Shown piece after piece: positions 6,522-14,387 of a DNA stretch of 14,522 nt. Origin of the DNA: an uncultured Alphaproteobacteria bacterium. Lineage in GTDB: Bacteria; Pseudomonadota; Alphaproteobacteria; Rs-D84. The first letter of the stretch is position 1. Each line of letters begins with the position of its first letter. The position numbers and the translations under genes were made by a program. The stretch is taken from positions 1 to 14,522 of the forward strand of contig CAMOTP010000023.1 in assembly GCA_946625925.1 (NCBI GenBank), in the 5' to 3' direction. The notes beneath the pieces were generated by a model, which worked only from the letters and a program-made list of their open reading frames with translations, ran no database searches and was not told the origin of the DNA.

Positions 6522-8147
6522 ATGAGTAAAAATATCGATAATGATTTAATCGCAAAAAAAACATCTGTGCCAGATGGTATGGATGGTGCTGCGATAAAAG
6601 AAATAGTAGATTACTTGTATTCTAAGGGTAATCGTCTGTTGACCGCAACTGGTGCACGTATGGAATTGTCCAAAGATGTGCAGAGTTTGATTGCATATTT
6701 TTCTGGTGGTGAAATTATTATTTCCAGAACACATAAATATGATGGGCGTGTGTTGGCGTTTATGGATTTGTTAAAAGAACGCAATATGCCTATGCGTATA
6801 CCGTTTTATTCTGATTTGGGTTTGGTGTCTGCTATTTATAAAACGTATGAAGAACGTTTGGGTGGTTTGGGTCGTGTGCGTACAGAATACGATAACCAAA
6901 TGCAAAAAGATTTTGTTGATATTATTGCACGTGCTGCGGCACAAAAAGTATCAGATGTGCATATCGAAGTCGCAGACCAGACAACAATTTATTTTCGTAT
7001 AGATGGCAGTATGCAACCGGTGTTGGAATATAATTCTGCATGGGGTGAATCTTTTGTGCGTGCTGCGTTTGCATCGGCAGATATATCTAATTCTAACTAT
7101 GCACAAAATGAATATCAATCAGCCCAAAAAGATGGTAGAACACCTTTGCGCGGAACCAAAGATTTGTTTTTACCTGCGGGTGTGACAAGTATTCGTATGC
7201 AATTTAATCCAATTGCTTTTGGAACGCGATATGTTGTTATGCGTTTGTTGTATGATAACCCATCCGAAGGAATTAAAACAGAACAAGAATTTGGTGAATA
7301 TGAACAAAAATTATTGTTAAGGTTGCGTTCTTATCCAACAGGGTTGGTAATTGTTGCGGGTCCAACAAGTTCTGGTAAATCAACAACGTTGGTTCGTAAT
7401 ATGTCGTTGATGTTAAAAGAACGTAATTATGAAATAAATATGATAACTGTTGAAAACCCAGTGGAACAGAAGATTTTTGGTGCACATCAAATGCCTGTGG
7501 TTAATGCTATGAACGAAGAACAGCGTGATGAAAAATATACAGAAGCATTAGCAGCGGCTTTGCGTAGTGACCCTGATACATTGATGGTCGGTGAAATTAG
7601 AACGTTGGCGGCAGCACAGTTAACGGTGCGTGGTGCGTTGTCTGGTCATAATGTTTGGACAACTTTACATGCTAATTCTGCGATGGCGGCATTAACAAGA
7701 TTGTTGGATATGGGGGTCGAAAGTTTCAAATTAAAAGAAGAAACGTTGATGCGTGGGTTGGTATCTATGCGTTTGTTTAAGAAATTATGTCCGCATTGTC
7801 GTGAACCGTTGGCAAATCACCCGGAACATCCTGCATATAATCGTGTAATGGATGCTTTTGGTATGGTTGGTTTAAAACAAACTTTTATACGCGGTTCTGG
7901 GTGTAGTGAGTGTAATGGTAGTGGAACACTGGGCCGTATCAAAGCAGGTGAAATTATTATTACAAATAGTGAGTTTTTAAGATTAGCTTTGGCTGGTAAT
8001 ACTGATTTAGCAATAAAGTATTGGTTAGAGGAAATGGATGGTAGAACATTAAAAGAGTCTGCTGCTGAATTGATGTTAAAGGGTATTATTGGTGTTGATG
8101 AGTTAGAACGTTGGGTTGGTTTGTTAGATAGGCCTGGGGAATATTAA
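6522..8147 (+). CDS. Type IVb pilus assembly ATPase (GspE/PilB superfamily, R64 PilQ type)
   Basis: This is the cytoplasmic hexameric motor that drives pilin polymerisation. The 541 residues carry an N-terminal domain, the SDVHIEV motif (144-150), the Walker A loop GPTSSGKST (280-288), an Asp-box-like TVENPVEQ (309-316), Walker B LMVGEIR (354-360) and a His box WTTLHANS (379-386). A tetracysteine zinc site is formed by CPHC (423-426) and CSEC (461-464), as in GspE and PilB enzymes. In plasmid R64 the corresponding gene is called pilQ; I give no symbol because pilQ is the secretin in type IVa systems. The four-base gap to the upstream gene and five-base gap to the next imply one transcript. 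The ribosome binding site is weak, suggesting coupled translation. The ATPase class is certain; the type IVb assignment comes from the neighbours. Confidence 0.9.
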   Translation: MSKNIDNDLIAKKTSVPDGMDGAAIKEIVDYLYSKGNRLLTATGARMELSKDVQSLIAYFSGGEIIISRTHKYDGRVLAFMDLLKERNMPMRIPFYSDLGLVSAIYKTYEERLGGLGRVRTEYDNQMQKDFVDIIARAAAQKVSDVHIEVADQTTIYFRIDGSMQPVLEYNSAWGESFVRAAFASADISNSNYAQNEYQSAQKDGRTPLRGTKDLFLPAGVTSIRMQFNPIAFGTRYVVMRLLYDNPSEGIKTEQEFGEYEQKLLLRLRSYPTGLVIVAGPTSSGKSTTLVRNMSLMLKERNYEINMITVENPVEQKIFGAHQMPVVNAMNEEQRDEKYTEALAAALRSDPDTLMVGEIRTLAAAQLTVRGALSGHNVWTTLHANSAMAALTRLLDMGVESFKLKEETLMRGLVSMRLFKKLCPHCREPLANHPEHPAYNRVMDAFGMVGLKQTFIRGSGCSECNGSGTLGRIKAGEIIITNSEFLRLALAGNTDLAIKYWLEEMDGRTLKESAAELMLKGIIGVDELERWVGLLDRPGEY

Positions 8148-8152
8148 GCAAT

Positions 8153-9223
8153 ATGGAAAAGTTAGAATTATTTTATGCAAAATTGGTATTCAAAATGAAT
8201 ACCGAACGCAGACTTGCATTGATACGCAAGTTAGCGTCTTTGTTGCGTAATGATTTTTCTTTGATGGATGCGTTGGGACGTATTGAAAAAATAGAATCCA
8301 AAGAAGGCAGAAAACCAGATGAACCATATGCTATTGTAATGCGTGAGTGGCAAAAAAATCTGGAAAAAGGACTCAGTTTTTCTGATGCTACACGTGGATG
8401 GTTGTCATCCGAAGAAACGTTGTTGGTGACATCGGCTAATGTGACAGATTTGGTTGTTGCGTTGGAAAATGTTGATAATGTTATAAACGGAATTACAAAA
8501 ATAAAACGTGCAATGAGAAATGCTATTTCTTATCCGTTGTTTTTGTTGGCGTTGACTTTTGGTATTATCATTATGGTTGGTATGTATTTGGTGCCACCAT
8601 TGGCTTCGGTGGCAGGACCGAATGTTGTTTGGACAGGGGCGGCAAATTTATTAATCCAAGTATCCGAATTTTCTATGAATTATTGGCATATGATTGTTGT
8701 CGGTTTTGTTGTTATATGTGTGTTGGTTTGGATTAGTTTGGCAAATTGGACTGGATGGGTGAGGACATTGTTTGATGATTTGCCACCTTGGAATATTTAT
8801 AAAATGCATACTGCGGTGGGGTGGTTGATGTCTTTGTCGGCTATGGTGTCGGCTGGGATTACTATGCCGGATGCGATGCGTATTTTAGCGGATAATTCCA
8901 ATAGATATTTGAGAGATATTTTGGAATCAACGTTGCGTTATATTGCAAATGGTGATAATTTAGGGGTTGCGTTGTCAAAAACAGGGCGTAATTTTCCAAA
9001 TAATGAAATTATTGGTGATTTGACTATTTATTCTGAAATGAATGATTTTGCACCGAACATATCACGTGTGGCGAATGATTATTTGCAAGATTCTGTGAGA
9101 AAAATGGAGTCTATATCAAGCACACTGAATAGTGTTGGTATTTTATTAGTGTCAATTATTATTGCGTGGGTTGTGTTGGCGACTTTCCAGATGCAAGATC
9201 AAATAACCATGATGTTATCTTAA
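8153..9223 (+). CDS. Type IVb pilus inner-membrane platform protein (GspF/PilC superfamily, R64 PilR type)
   Basis: The platform protein sits in the inner membrane above the ATPase and transmits its motion to the growing pilus. The 356 residues show two type II secretion F domains: one before the first membrane segment (about 20-125), with EKGLSFSDATRGWLSSEE (71-88), and one in the second half (about 218-325). Membrane segments are at about 127-149, 178-197 and 326-346, the usual three of this family. The short N-terminus and order after the ATPase match R64 PilR; the symbol is left blank because pilR names a regulator in type IVa systems. A strong terminator follows the TAA at once, so the operon ends here with no pilin, lytic transglycosylase, prepilin peptidase or adhesin gene. 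Confidence 0.87.
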   Translation: MEKLELFYAKLVFKMNTERRLALIRKLASLLRNDFSLMDALGRIEKIESKEGRKPDEPYAIVMREWQKNLEKGLSFSDATRGWLSSEETLLVTSANVTDLVVALENVDNVINGITKIKRAMRNAISYPLFLLALTFGIIIMVGMYLVPPLASVAGPNVVWTGAANLLIQVSEFSMNYWHMIVVGFVVICVLVWISLANWTGWVRTLFDDLPPWNIYKMHTAVGWLMSLSAMVSAGITMPDAMRILADNSNRYLRDILESTLRYIANGDNLGVALSKTGRNFPNNEIIGDLTIYSEMNDFAPNISRVANDYLQDSVRKMESISSTLNSVGILLVSIIIAWVVLATFQMQDQITMMLS

Positions 9224-9249
9224 AAAAAACCGGCATTTGCCGGTTTTTT
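9224..9249. terminator. Bidirectional terminator between the pilus operon and the RusA-like gene
   Basis: AAAAAACCGGC (9224-9234) and GCCGGTTTTTT (9239-9249) form a perfect 11-bp stem with loop ATTT and T runs on both strands. It can stop the pilus operon on + and the convergent gene on -. Confidence 0.9.
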
Positions 9250-9262
9250 ATTGTTTGTGTTT

Positions 9263-9832
9263 TTATACCATAAATGGCAAATTTTCCAAAGTCCCTTCGG
9301 TGACACGAACATTTACGTCGATTAACATAAATATTGAATCTGGCGATGGGGTAAAACCTTGGGGAAATATGTTTTTTGCCAACAAATGGCTGGTATTTAC
9401 TGTTATTTTTGTAACCAGGTGGTCATCGTCCAATAATGTATAAATTGGCCCGATATTTGTCGGTGTGTTTCCACCGATTTCGTGTTCGTTTTGTGGACAA
9501 CGCAGACCATCCAATAATGTTTTTATACGGTTATCTATATCAGAGTGTGCAACACCAACGATTTCAGGGTGCAGCATTAAAATATCCAATTCTGCAATCA
9601 TATTCAGGTTTGGACTGATAATTGGATTCCAGTCTATGCCGCCAACATGGCGTGTAATAAGTGGGTTTTTGGACGCGTCAGGCAACATATATTTGGTTAA
9701 ATTATTCCAAGGACTGTGTTCGACCAATTTCTTTAATTGTGGGTGAAATTGCATACGTATATCAGCAATATGTTGGGCACGTTTTTTAGGGTTGACAAAA
9801 ATATCTCCAAAATAAATTAATTTAAATTTCAT
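9263..9832 (-). CDS. Putative RusA-like endonuclease (hypothetical protein)
   Basis: I recognise no named gene. The 189-residue soluble protein contains SDIDNRIKTLLDGL (97-110) and LLDDDHLV (133-140). This is the pattern of the RusA Holliday-junction resolvase fold: D-x-D-N-x-x-K-x-x-x-D, then a paired Asp motif that binds the metal. Here Asp98, Asp100, Lys104 and Asp135-Asp137 would fill those roles. The N-terminus, with IRMQFHPQLKKL (25-36), and the Gly/Pro-rich loop between the motifs match a group of chromosomal hypothetical proteins I have seen, longer than E. coli RusA (about 120 residues). The ATG is preceded by AAGGAGAT on the - strand (9839-9844), with a TATAAT -10 at 9877-9872. It stands alone, divergent from gyrB, with no phage genes nearby. 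Nuclease activity is inference. Confidence 0.55.
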   Translation of the reverse strand: MKFKLIYFGDIFVNPKKRAQHIADIRMQFHPQLKKLVEHSPWNNLTKYMLPDASKNPLITRHVGGIDWNPIISPNLNMIAELDILMLHPEIVGVAHSDIDNRIKTLLDGLRCPQNEHEIGGNTPTNIGPIYTLLDDDHLVTKITVNTSHLLAKNIFPQGFTPSPDSIFMLIDVNVRVTEGTLENLPFMV

Positions 9833-9865
9833 AATAATCTCCTTGTGATTTTTATGCCTTTTTTC

Positions 9866-9894
9866 TTGATAATTATAGCAGAAATTGCTATGGT
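9866..9894 (+). promoter_or_regulatory. gyrB promoter
   Basis: TTGATA (9866-9871), a 17-base spacer and TATGGT (9889-9894) preceded by TGC (extended -10). Transcription would start near 9901, leaving a leader of about 22 bases with the ribosome binding site AAAGGA. Confidence 0.65.
9872..9880 (-). promoter_or_regulatory. Extended -10 of the divergent RusA-like gene
   Basis: On the - strand TGC followed by TATAAT (9880-9872) is a perfect extended -10 element. No good -35 is visible at the matching distance. It lies inside the spacer of the gyrB promoter, and ATAGCA (9875-9880) with TGCTAT (9886-9891) makes a perfect inverted repeat linking both -10 regions. Confidence 0.55.
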
Positions 9895-9923
9895 TTGGGT
9901 AGTAAAAAACGAAAGGAATGATA

Positions 9924-12323
9924 ATGGTTGTAAATAATGAATATACAGGTGATTCAATTAAAGTTCTAAAAGGGTTGGAGGCTGTTAAAAAGCGCCCTGG
10001 AATGTATATTGGCGATGTTGGTGAATGCGGTGATGGTTTGCATCATATGATTTACGAGGTTGTCAATAATTCTATTGACGAAGCGATGGCTGGATATGCT
10101 GATACTGTTTATGTATCGTTGAATGCAGATGGCAGTGTGACAATTCGTGATAATGGTCGTGGTATGCCGTTTGATATTAATCATGAAACAGGACGCAGTG
10201 CGCTGGAATTGATTATGTGTGAATTGCACGCAGGTGGTAAATTTGATAACGAAGGTAATGGCGCATATAAGGTGTCTGGTGGTTTGCATGGTGTTGGTGT
10301 ATCTGTGGTTAATGCTTTGTCTACTTGGTTGGAAGTACGTGTGTGGCGTGGTGAAAAGCAAGCGTTTATGTCGTTTGCCGAAGGTGTGCCAACAACAGAT
10401 TTACAAATTACAGAAAATAAAACGCATCATGAACATGGGTCAGAGGTTACTTTCTTGCCATCGCCTGATACGTTTACAGGTACAACGTTTAATTTTGATA
10501 CATTGGAAACATGGTTGCGTGAACAATCTTATTTGAATGCAAATGTTCGTATTATTTTGGAAGATTTGCGTGGCGCAGAAAAGAAAGAACGCGAGTTTCA
10601 TTCGGTTGATGGTTTGAAAGGTTTTGCAACGTATTTGGATAAATCCAAAGAATTGTTGAATCCAGAACCAATCCAAATGATTAAACAAATCGAAGATTCT
10701 TATATTGAAATTGTTTTACAATGGACGACCGCATATACCGAAACATCATTATGTTTTACAAATAATATTCCAAATCGTGATGGTGGAACGCATTTGGCCG
10801 GTTTTCGTGCAGGGTTGACACGTGCGTTGAATAAATATATTGGTGAAAAAATAACCAAAAAAGACATTAATTTAACAGGTGAAGATTTCCGCGAAGGTTT
10901 GACAAGTATTGTTAGTGTTAAAATTCCAGATCCAAAGTTTGGTTCACAAACCAAAGATAAATTGGTGTCATCCGAGGTTCGTCCGTTGGTAGAAAATACA
11001 GTTAATGATATGCTGTATGAATTTTTGGAAGAAAATCCAATAATCGCAAAATCTATTGTGGATAAAATCGTAGAAGCGGCAACCGCACGTGAGGCTGCGC
11101 GTAAAGCTCGTGAATTATCACGTAAAAAATCTGGGCCGGAATTGGGTGGTTTGCCAGGTAAGTTGGCAAATTGTTCTGAACGTGATCCAGAAAAATGCGA
11201 GTTGTTCATCGTTGAGGGAGATTCTGCTGGTGGTACCGCAAAGCAGGGACGCGACCGTAAGACCCAGGCAATATTGCCTTTGCGTGGTAAAATTTTGAAT
11301 GTTGAACGCGTACGTTTTGATAGAATGTTAACATCTGATACGATTGGTGCTTTGATTACCACAATGGGTGCTGGTATTGGCAAGGATGAATTTGATATCG
11401 AAAAAATGCGTTATCATAAAATTATTATCATGACCGATGCTGATGTGGACGGACAACATATTCAGATATTGTTGATGACGTTCTTTTATCGTCATATGCC
11501 GGAGGCTATTGAACGTGGTTATATTTATGTTGCAAAACCACCTCTTTATGGTGTGACGCGTGGAAAACAGCAAATCTATATCCAGAATGAACATGATATG
11601 GATGATTATTTGATGAATCAATTAGCAACAGACGGTATGATTCAAAGTGCAGATGGAACCCAGATTTCTGGTGCAGATTTGAAACGTTTGTTGGGTTTGG
11701 TTTTGAATATGAAAAATACTTTACAAGCATTGAATCATATTATGCCTTTGCGCTTTATCGAGGCTTTGGCATTAAATGGCGCGTTAGAAAACGAAACAGC
11801 AGAAAACTTTGCTGCTGCTGCAAAAATGTTAGATGCAGAAGAGTTGGAATTTGAACGTGGTTGGAAAGTTTCTGGTTCTGATGAAGGTATAACGATTACA
11901 CGTACATTACGTTCTGTTACAGAAACACATGTTTTACCACGTGAAAAATTAAATTCTCCGGAAATTCGAGGTTGGCACAGAATGGAAGGTAAAGAAGAAT
12001 TGGTTCAAATGTTTAGACAACCAACAGTTTTAACTGTGAAGTCAAAATCACAGAAAATCTGGGGGGCGTTGGCATTATTGGATACAGCCTTTGAATATGC
12101 ACGTAATGGATTAAAGATTCAAAGATATAAAGGTTTGGGTGAAATGAATGCGGAACAGTTGTGGGAAACAACAATGGATCCAAACAATCGTTCTTTGTTC
12201 CAGGTCAAGATTCAAGATGCATCCGCAGCAGACGAGGTTGTTTCAATGTTGATGGGTGATGTTGTTGAACCACGACGTGACTTTATTGTTGAAAATGCAT
12301 TAGATGCAAACTTGGATGTGTAA
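9924..12323 (+). CDS. gyrB: DNA gyrase subunit B
   Basis: GyrB supplies the ATPase of gyrase, which introduces negative supercoils together with GyrA. I choose ATG 9924 (799 residues) because AAAGGA (9912-9917) is at proper distance; the ATG at 9918 touches the ribosome binding site. Visible in order: the GHKL ATPase with YEVVNNSIDEA and RDNGRGMP, the lid GGLHGVGVSVVNALS, the transducer domain with the QTKDKL loop, and the TOPRIM domain with CELFIVEGDSAGG and MTDADVDGQHI. The Gram-negative-type insert (about 610-740) precedes the C-terminal RYKGLGEMNAEQLWETTM motif. Asp and Lys at the positions of the classical E. coli GyrB quinolone sites (D426, K447) are unchanged. The residue before the Mg-binding Asn is Asn (VVNN) rather than Asp (VVDN) as in E. 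coli. The stop overlaps the next start by one base. Confidence 0.97.
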   Translation: MVVNNEYTGDSIKVLKGLEAVKKRPGMYIGDVGECGDGLHHMIYEVVNNSIDEAMAGYADTVYVSLNADGSVTIRDNGRGMPFDINHETGRSALELIMCELHAGGKFDNEGNGAYKVSGGLHGVGVSVVNALSTWLEVRVWRGEKQAFMSFAEGVPTTDLQITENKTHHEHGSEVTFLPSPDTFTGTTFNFDTLETWLREQSYLNANVRIILEDLRGAEKKEREFHSVDGLKGFATYLDKSKELLNPEPIQMIKQIEDSYIEIVLQWTTAYTETSLCFTNNIPNRDGGTHLAGFRAGLTRALNKYIGEKITKKDINLTGEDFREGLTSIVSVKIPDPKFGSQTKDKLVSSEVRPLVENTVNDMLYEFLEENPIIAKSIVDKIVEAATAREAARKARELSRKKSGPELGGLPGKLANCSERDPEKCELFIVEGDSAGGTAKQGRDRKTQAILPLRGKILNVERVRFDRMLTSDTIGALITTMGAGIGKDEFDIEKMRYHKIIIMTDADVDGQHIQILLMTFFYRHMPEAIERGYIYVAKPPLYGVTRGKQQIYIQNEHDMDDYLMNQLATDGMIQSADGTQISGADLKRLLGLVLNMKNTLQALNHIMPLRFIEALALNGALENETAENFAAAAKMLDAEELEFERGWKVSGSDEGITITRTLRSVTETHVLPREKLNSPEIRGWHRMEGKEELVQMFRQPTVLTVKSKSQKIWGALALLDTAFEYARNGLKIQRYKGLGEMNAEQLWETTMDPNNRSLFQVKIQDASAADEVVSMLMGDVVEPRRDFIVENALDANLDV

Positions 12324-12988
12324 TGTTTGATAAAAAGTGGTTTTTTGAATTAGAAAAAACTCTGCGGGAACGTGGATTAGATTCTGATTCAAAATCTTTT
12401 GATGAAATACGCGATATGCTGGCGACACCAAAAAGGTTGTCGCCAGATTGTTTTGCTTTTGAATGTGCGTATGTTATTTTGGCTGGTGGGTTTTCCCAGA
12501 AAACAGCAAAAAAAATCCATTCTGTGATTTGTGAAAAGTTATTAAGTGGTGCAAATGTTGATGATTTATTTAATGTGTTTCACAATAAAAATAAAATAAA
12601 TGCTATTTATAAAATATGGCAAAATCGTAAAGAATTGTGTGTGGAATATTACAATCAAAAAACATTGGACGATAAATTAAATTTTATTCAAAAGCTTCCT
12701 CATATCGGAAAGATTACAGCAAATCATTTGGCACGAAATTTAGGTGTTGATATTGTTAAGTATGATATTTGGATTCAACGATTGGGGGTTGTATACGCAG
12801 GAAAACCGGAGTTTTTTATGCGTGTTGATAATGGTAAATTAAATACAGAAATAAAAAAATATTGTGATGATATGTTTTCGCATATGGTGTGTGTCACAGG
12901 ATTGCCACGCGGATATATTGATGTGGTGTTGTGGAAATCTGCACAAAATGGATTGATAGAGGAATTAAAAAATGGATGTAAAAATTGA
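12323..12988 (+). CDS. Helix-hairpin-helix (HhH-GPD) DNA glycosylase-like protein
   Basis: HhH-GPD enzymes remove damaged bases from DNA. In this 221-residue protein the hairpin is LPHIGKITANHLARNLG (125-141), followed by KYDIWIQRL (146-154), in which Asp148 fits the catalytic aspartate. The lyase lysine of bifunctional enzymes (Lys120 in E. coli endonuclease III) aligns with Ile131, so a glycosylase without lyase activity is predicted. There is no C-terminal four-cysteine Fe-S motif. The end LPRGYIDVVLWKSAQNG resembles a group of uncharacterised HhH proteins in bacteria and phages. The ATG overlaps the gyrB TAA by one base, and its own end overlaps ung by 17 bases, so it is translated in a gyrB-ung operon. 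The substrate base is unknown; a purely structural DNA-binding role is possible. Confidence 0.72.
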   Translation: MFDKKWFFELEKTLRERGLDSDSKSFDEIRDMLATPKRLSPDCFAFECAYVILAGGFSQKTAKKIHSVICEKLLSGANVDDLFNVFHNKNKINAIYKIWQNRKELCVEYYNQKTLDDKLNFIQKLPHIGKITANHLARNLGVDIVKYDIWIQRLGVVYAGKPEFFMRVDNGKLNTEIKKYCDDMFSHMVCVTGLPRGYIDVVLWKSAQNGLIEELKNGCKN

Positions 12989-13634
12989 AGAATCTTGGAA
13001 GAAAATATTATCGTCAGAGTTTGATAAAGATTATTTTATAAAACTGACAGATTTTGTTCGTAATGAATATTTATCAGGCAAGCAGATTTATCCACGTGCA
13101 TCAAATATTTTTAATGCGTTTAATTTGTGTCCTGTGGAAGATGTCAAAGTGGTTATTATTGGACAAGACCCATATCATGAACCGGGACAAGCGCATGGAC
13201 TTTGTTTTTCTGTGCCGGATGGTGTTACACCACCGCCGTCGTTGGTGAATATATATAAAGAAATAGAAAATGATTTGGGACGAAAAAGTTCCACGAATGG
13301 TGATTTAACATCTTGGGCGCGTCAAGGTGTGTTGTTATTAAATTCTACATTAACGGTTCAGGCGCATATGGCGGCATCGCATGCGGGACGCGGTTGGGAA
13401 CAATTTACTGATGCGGTAATCGCTGCGTTGACGCACCGTGAAAATATTGTTTATATGTTATGGGGCAGTTATGCACAAAAGAAAGCAGCGTTGGTTGATG
13501 AATCAAAAAATTTGGTGTTGAAAGCGGTACATCCATCACCATTATCTGCATATCGTGGTTTTTTTGGGTGTAAACATTTTTCCAAGGCTAATGAGTATTT
13601 GGTTGCAAATGGTAAAACACCAATAGATTGGTAA
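12972..13634 (+). CDS. ung: Uracil-DNA glycosylase (family 1)
   Basis: Ung removes uracil from DNA that arises by cytosine deamination or dUTP incorporation. All family 1 motifs are present in 220 residues: GQDPYH (64-69, catalytic Asp66), the stacking Phe in LCFSVP (77-82), VLLLNSTLTV (120-129, uracil-reading Asn124) and HPSPLSAYRGFFG (187-199, His187 and the DNA-intercalation loop). The size matches the family (about 220-230). The start lies within the end of the upstream glycosylase gene, with GAGGA at 12959-12963 as ribosome binding site. The gene ends only two bases from the stop of the convergent barrel gene, with no obvious terminator between them. Confidence 0.97.
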   Translation: MDVKIEESWKKILSSEFDKDYFIKLTDFVRNEYLSGKQIYPRASNIFNAFNLCPVEDVKVVIIGQDPYHEPGQAHGLCFSVPDGVTPPPSLVNIYKEIENDLGRKSSTNGDLTSWARQGVLLLNSTLTVQAHMAASHAGRGWEQFTDAVIAALTHRENIVYMLWGSYAQKKAALVDESKNLVLKAVHPSPLSAYRGFFGCKHFSKANEYLVANGKTPIDW

Positions 13635-13636
13635 TA

Positions 13637-14212
13637 TTAGAAATTGTGGGTTAGGCCAAGTCCATAAAAAGCGTATGAATTATTTTCGTCAGCAGTATTT
13701 GCGTTTGAAAAATGTTGGATGAAAAGTTCTGTTGCCCATTCTTTTGTAATATTGTATCCAATTGTGACCTTGAATTCAAAAACAAGTTTTGCACCCAGAC
13801 GTTTGTTCTCGCGTACTTGTAATCCGGTACCAGCGCCCATACCCATATATAGTTTGTTATAACGGAATAAGGCAATATCTTCGGTTAAATATCCAATAGG
13901 TGTTGTGTAATCACGCCAATTCCAACCATTTTTTTCACCAAAACCGGCCGTCATGGAAATATTTAAATTTCGACGTGCGGGAATTCTGAAAAATGTTGTT
14001 GGTTGTGAATATGTTATTGTTCCGATGTAAAACGGTACAGGGCGAACAGGTGGTGGTAATAAAATACCAGTATCAAATCCTTGGCCAATACCGTAAAATG
14101 TTTGGTTTTTGTATTTGCCCATAAAAGGGTTTTGTTCTGGTAAAAACCATGAATCAGCCAATGCAGGTGTTGATATTAGAAGTGGTAATAAAAATAGTAA
14201 TCTTGTTCTCAT
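13637..14212 (-). CDS. Secreted outer-membrane beta-barrel protein, possibly PagL-like lipid A 3-O-deacylase
   Basis: PagL-type enzymes are outer-membrane barrels that remove the 3-O acyl chain of lipid A. I take the start at MRTRLLFLLP (14212), giving 191 residues: the open frame further upstream runs into a tRNA gene, and the promoter's -10 box ends 9 bases before this ATG. A clear signal peptide ends in ALA-D (19/20). Alternating beta-strand segments follow, with repeated Gly and aromatic residues, and the chain ends in Phe, as barrels recognised by the Bam machinery do. FIQHFSNAN (164-172) resembles the PagL His-x-Ser active site (His167, Ser169), but I could not place the third catalytic residue. 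A general porin-like or acyloxyacyl hydrolase-like barrel is the alternative. It converges on ung with two bases between the stops. Confidence 0.68.
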   Translation of the reverse strand: MRTRLLFLLPLLISTPALADSWFLPEQNPFMGKYKNQTFYGIGQGFDTGILLPPPVRPVPFYIGTITYSQPTTFFRIPARRNLNISMTAGFGEKNGWNWRDYTTPIGYLTEDIALFRYNKLYMGMGAGTGLQVRENKRLGAKLVFEFKVTIGYNITKEWATELFIQHFSNANTADENNSYAFYGLGLTHNF

Positions 14213-14220
14213 GTTCAGAT

Positions 14221-14249
14221 ATTTTATCATAATTTTGATGTAAAGACAA
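14221..14249 (-). promoter_or_regulatory. Promoter of the barrel protein gene
   Basis: On the - strand TTGTCT (14249-14244), a 17-base spacer and TAAAAT (14226-14221) with TGA before it (extended -10). The predicted start near 14214 is only one to three bases before the ATG at 14212, so the mRNA may be leaderless. No ribosome binding site is visible. Confidence 0.6.
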
Positions 14250-14271
14250 ATTGAATAAATGCTATTTAAAT

Positions 14272-14293
14272 AAAAAAAACCGGTACAAACCGG
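14272..14293 (-). terminator. Terminator of tRNA-Met(CAT)
   Basis: On the - strand CCGGT, loop TTGT, ACCGG, then eight T residues (14279-14272). It begins eight bases after the tRNA CCA end and isolates the tRNA from the barrel gene in the same direction. Confidence 0.8.
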
Positions 14294-14300
14294 CAAATCT

Positions 14301-14377
<77 letters not shown>

Positions 14378-14387
14378 AAGCAGATGC

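Noticed and set aside
9465..9746. Open frames on the + strand opposite the RusA-like gene.
   Set aside because: The - strand frame has a good ribosome binding site, a -10 element and a recognisable motif set; the + frames have none.
10700..11383. Long - strand open frame of 227 codons inside gyrB.
   Set aside because: It is antisense to the highly conserved TOPRIM and transducer coding region, with low-complexity Ser/Arg-rich translation and no ribosome binding site; it is a shadow of gyrB codon use.
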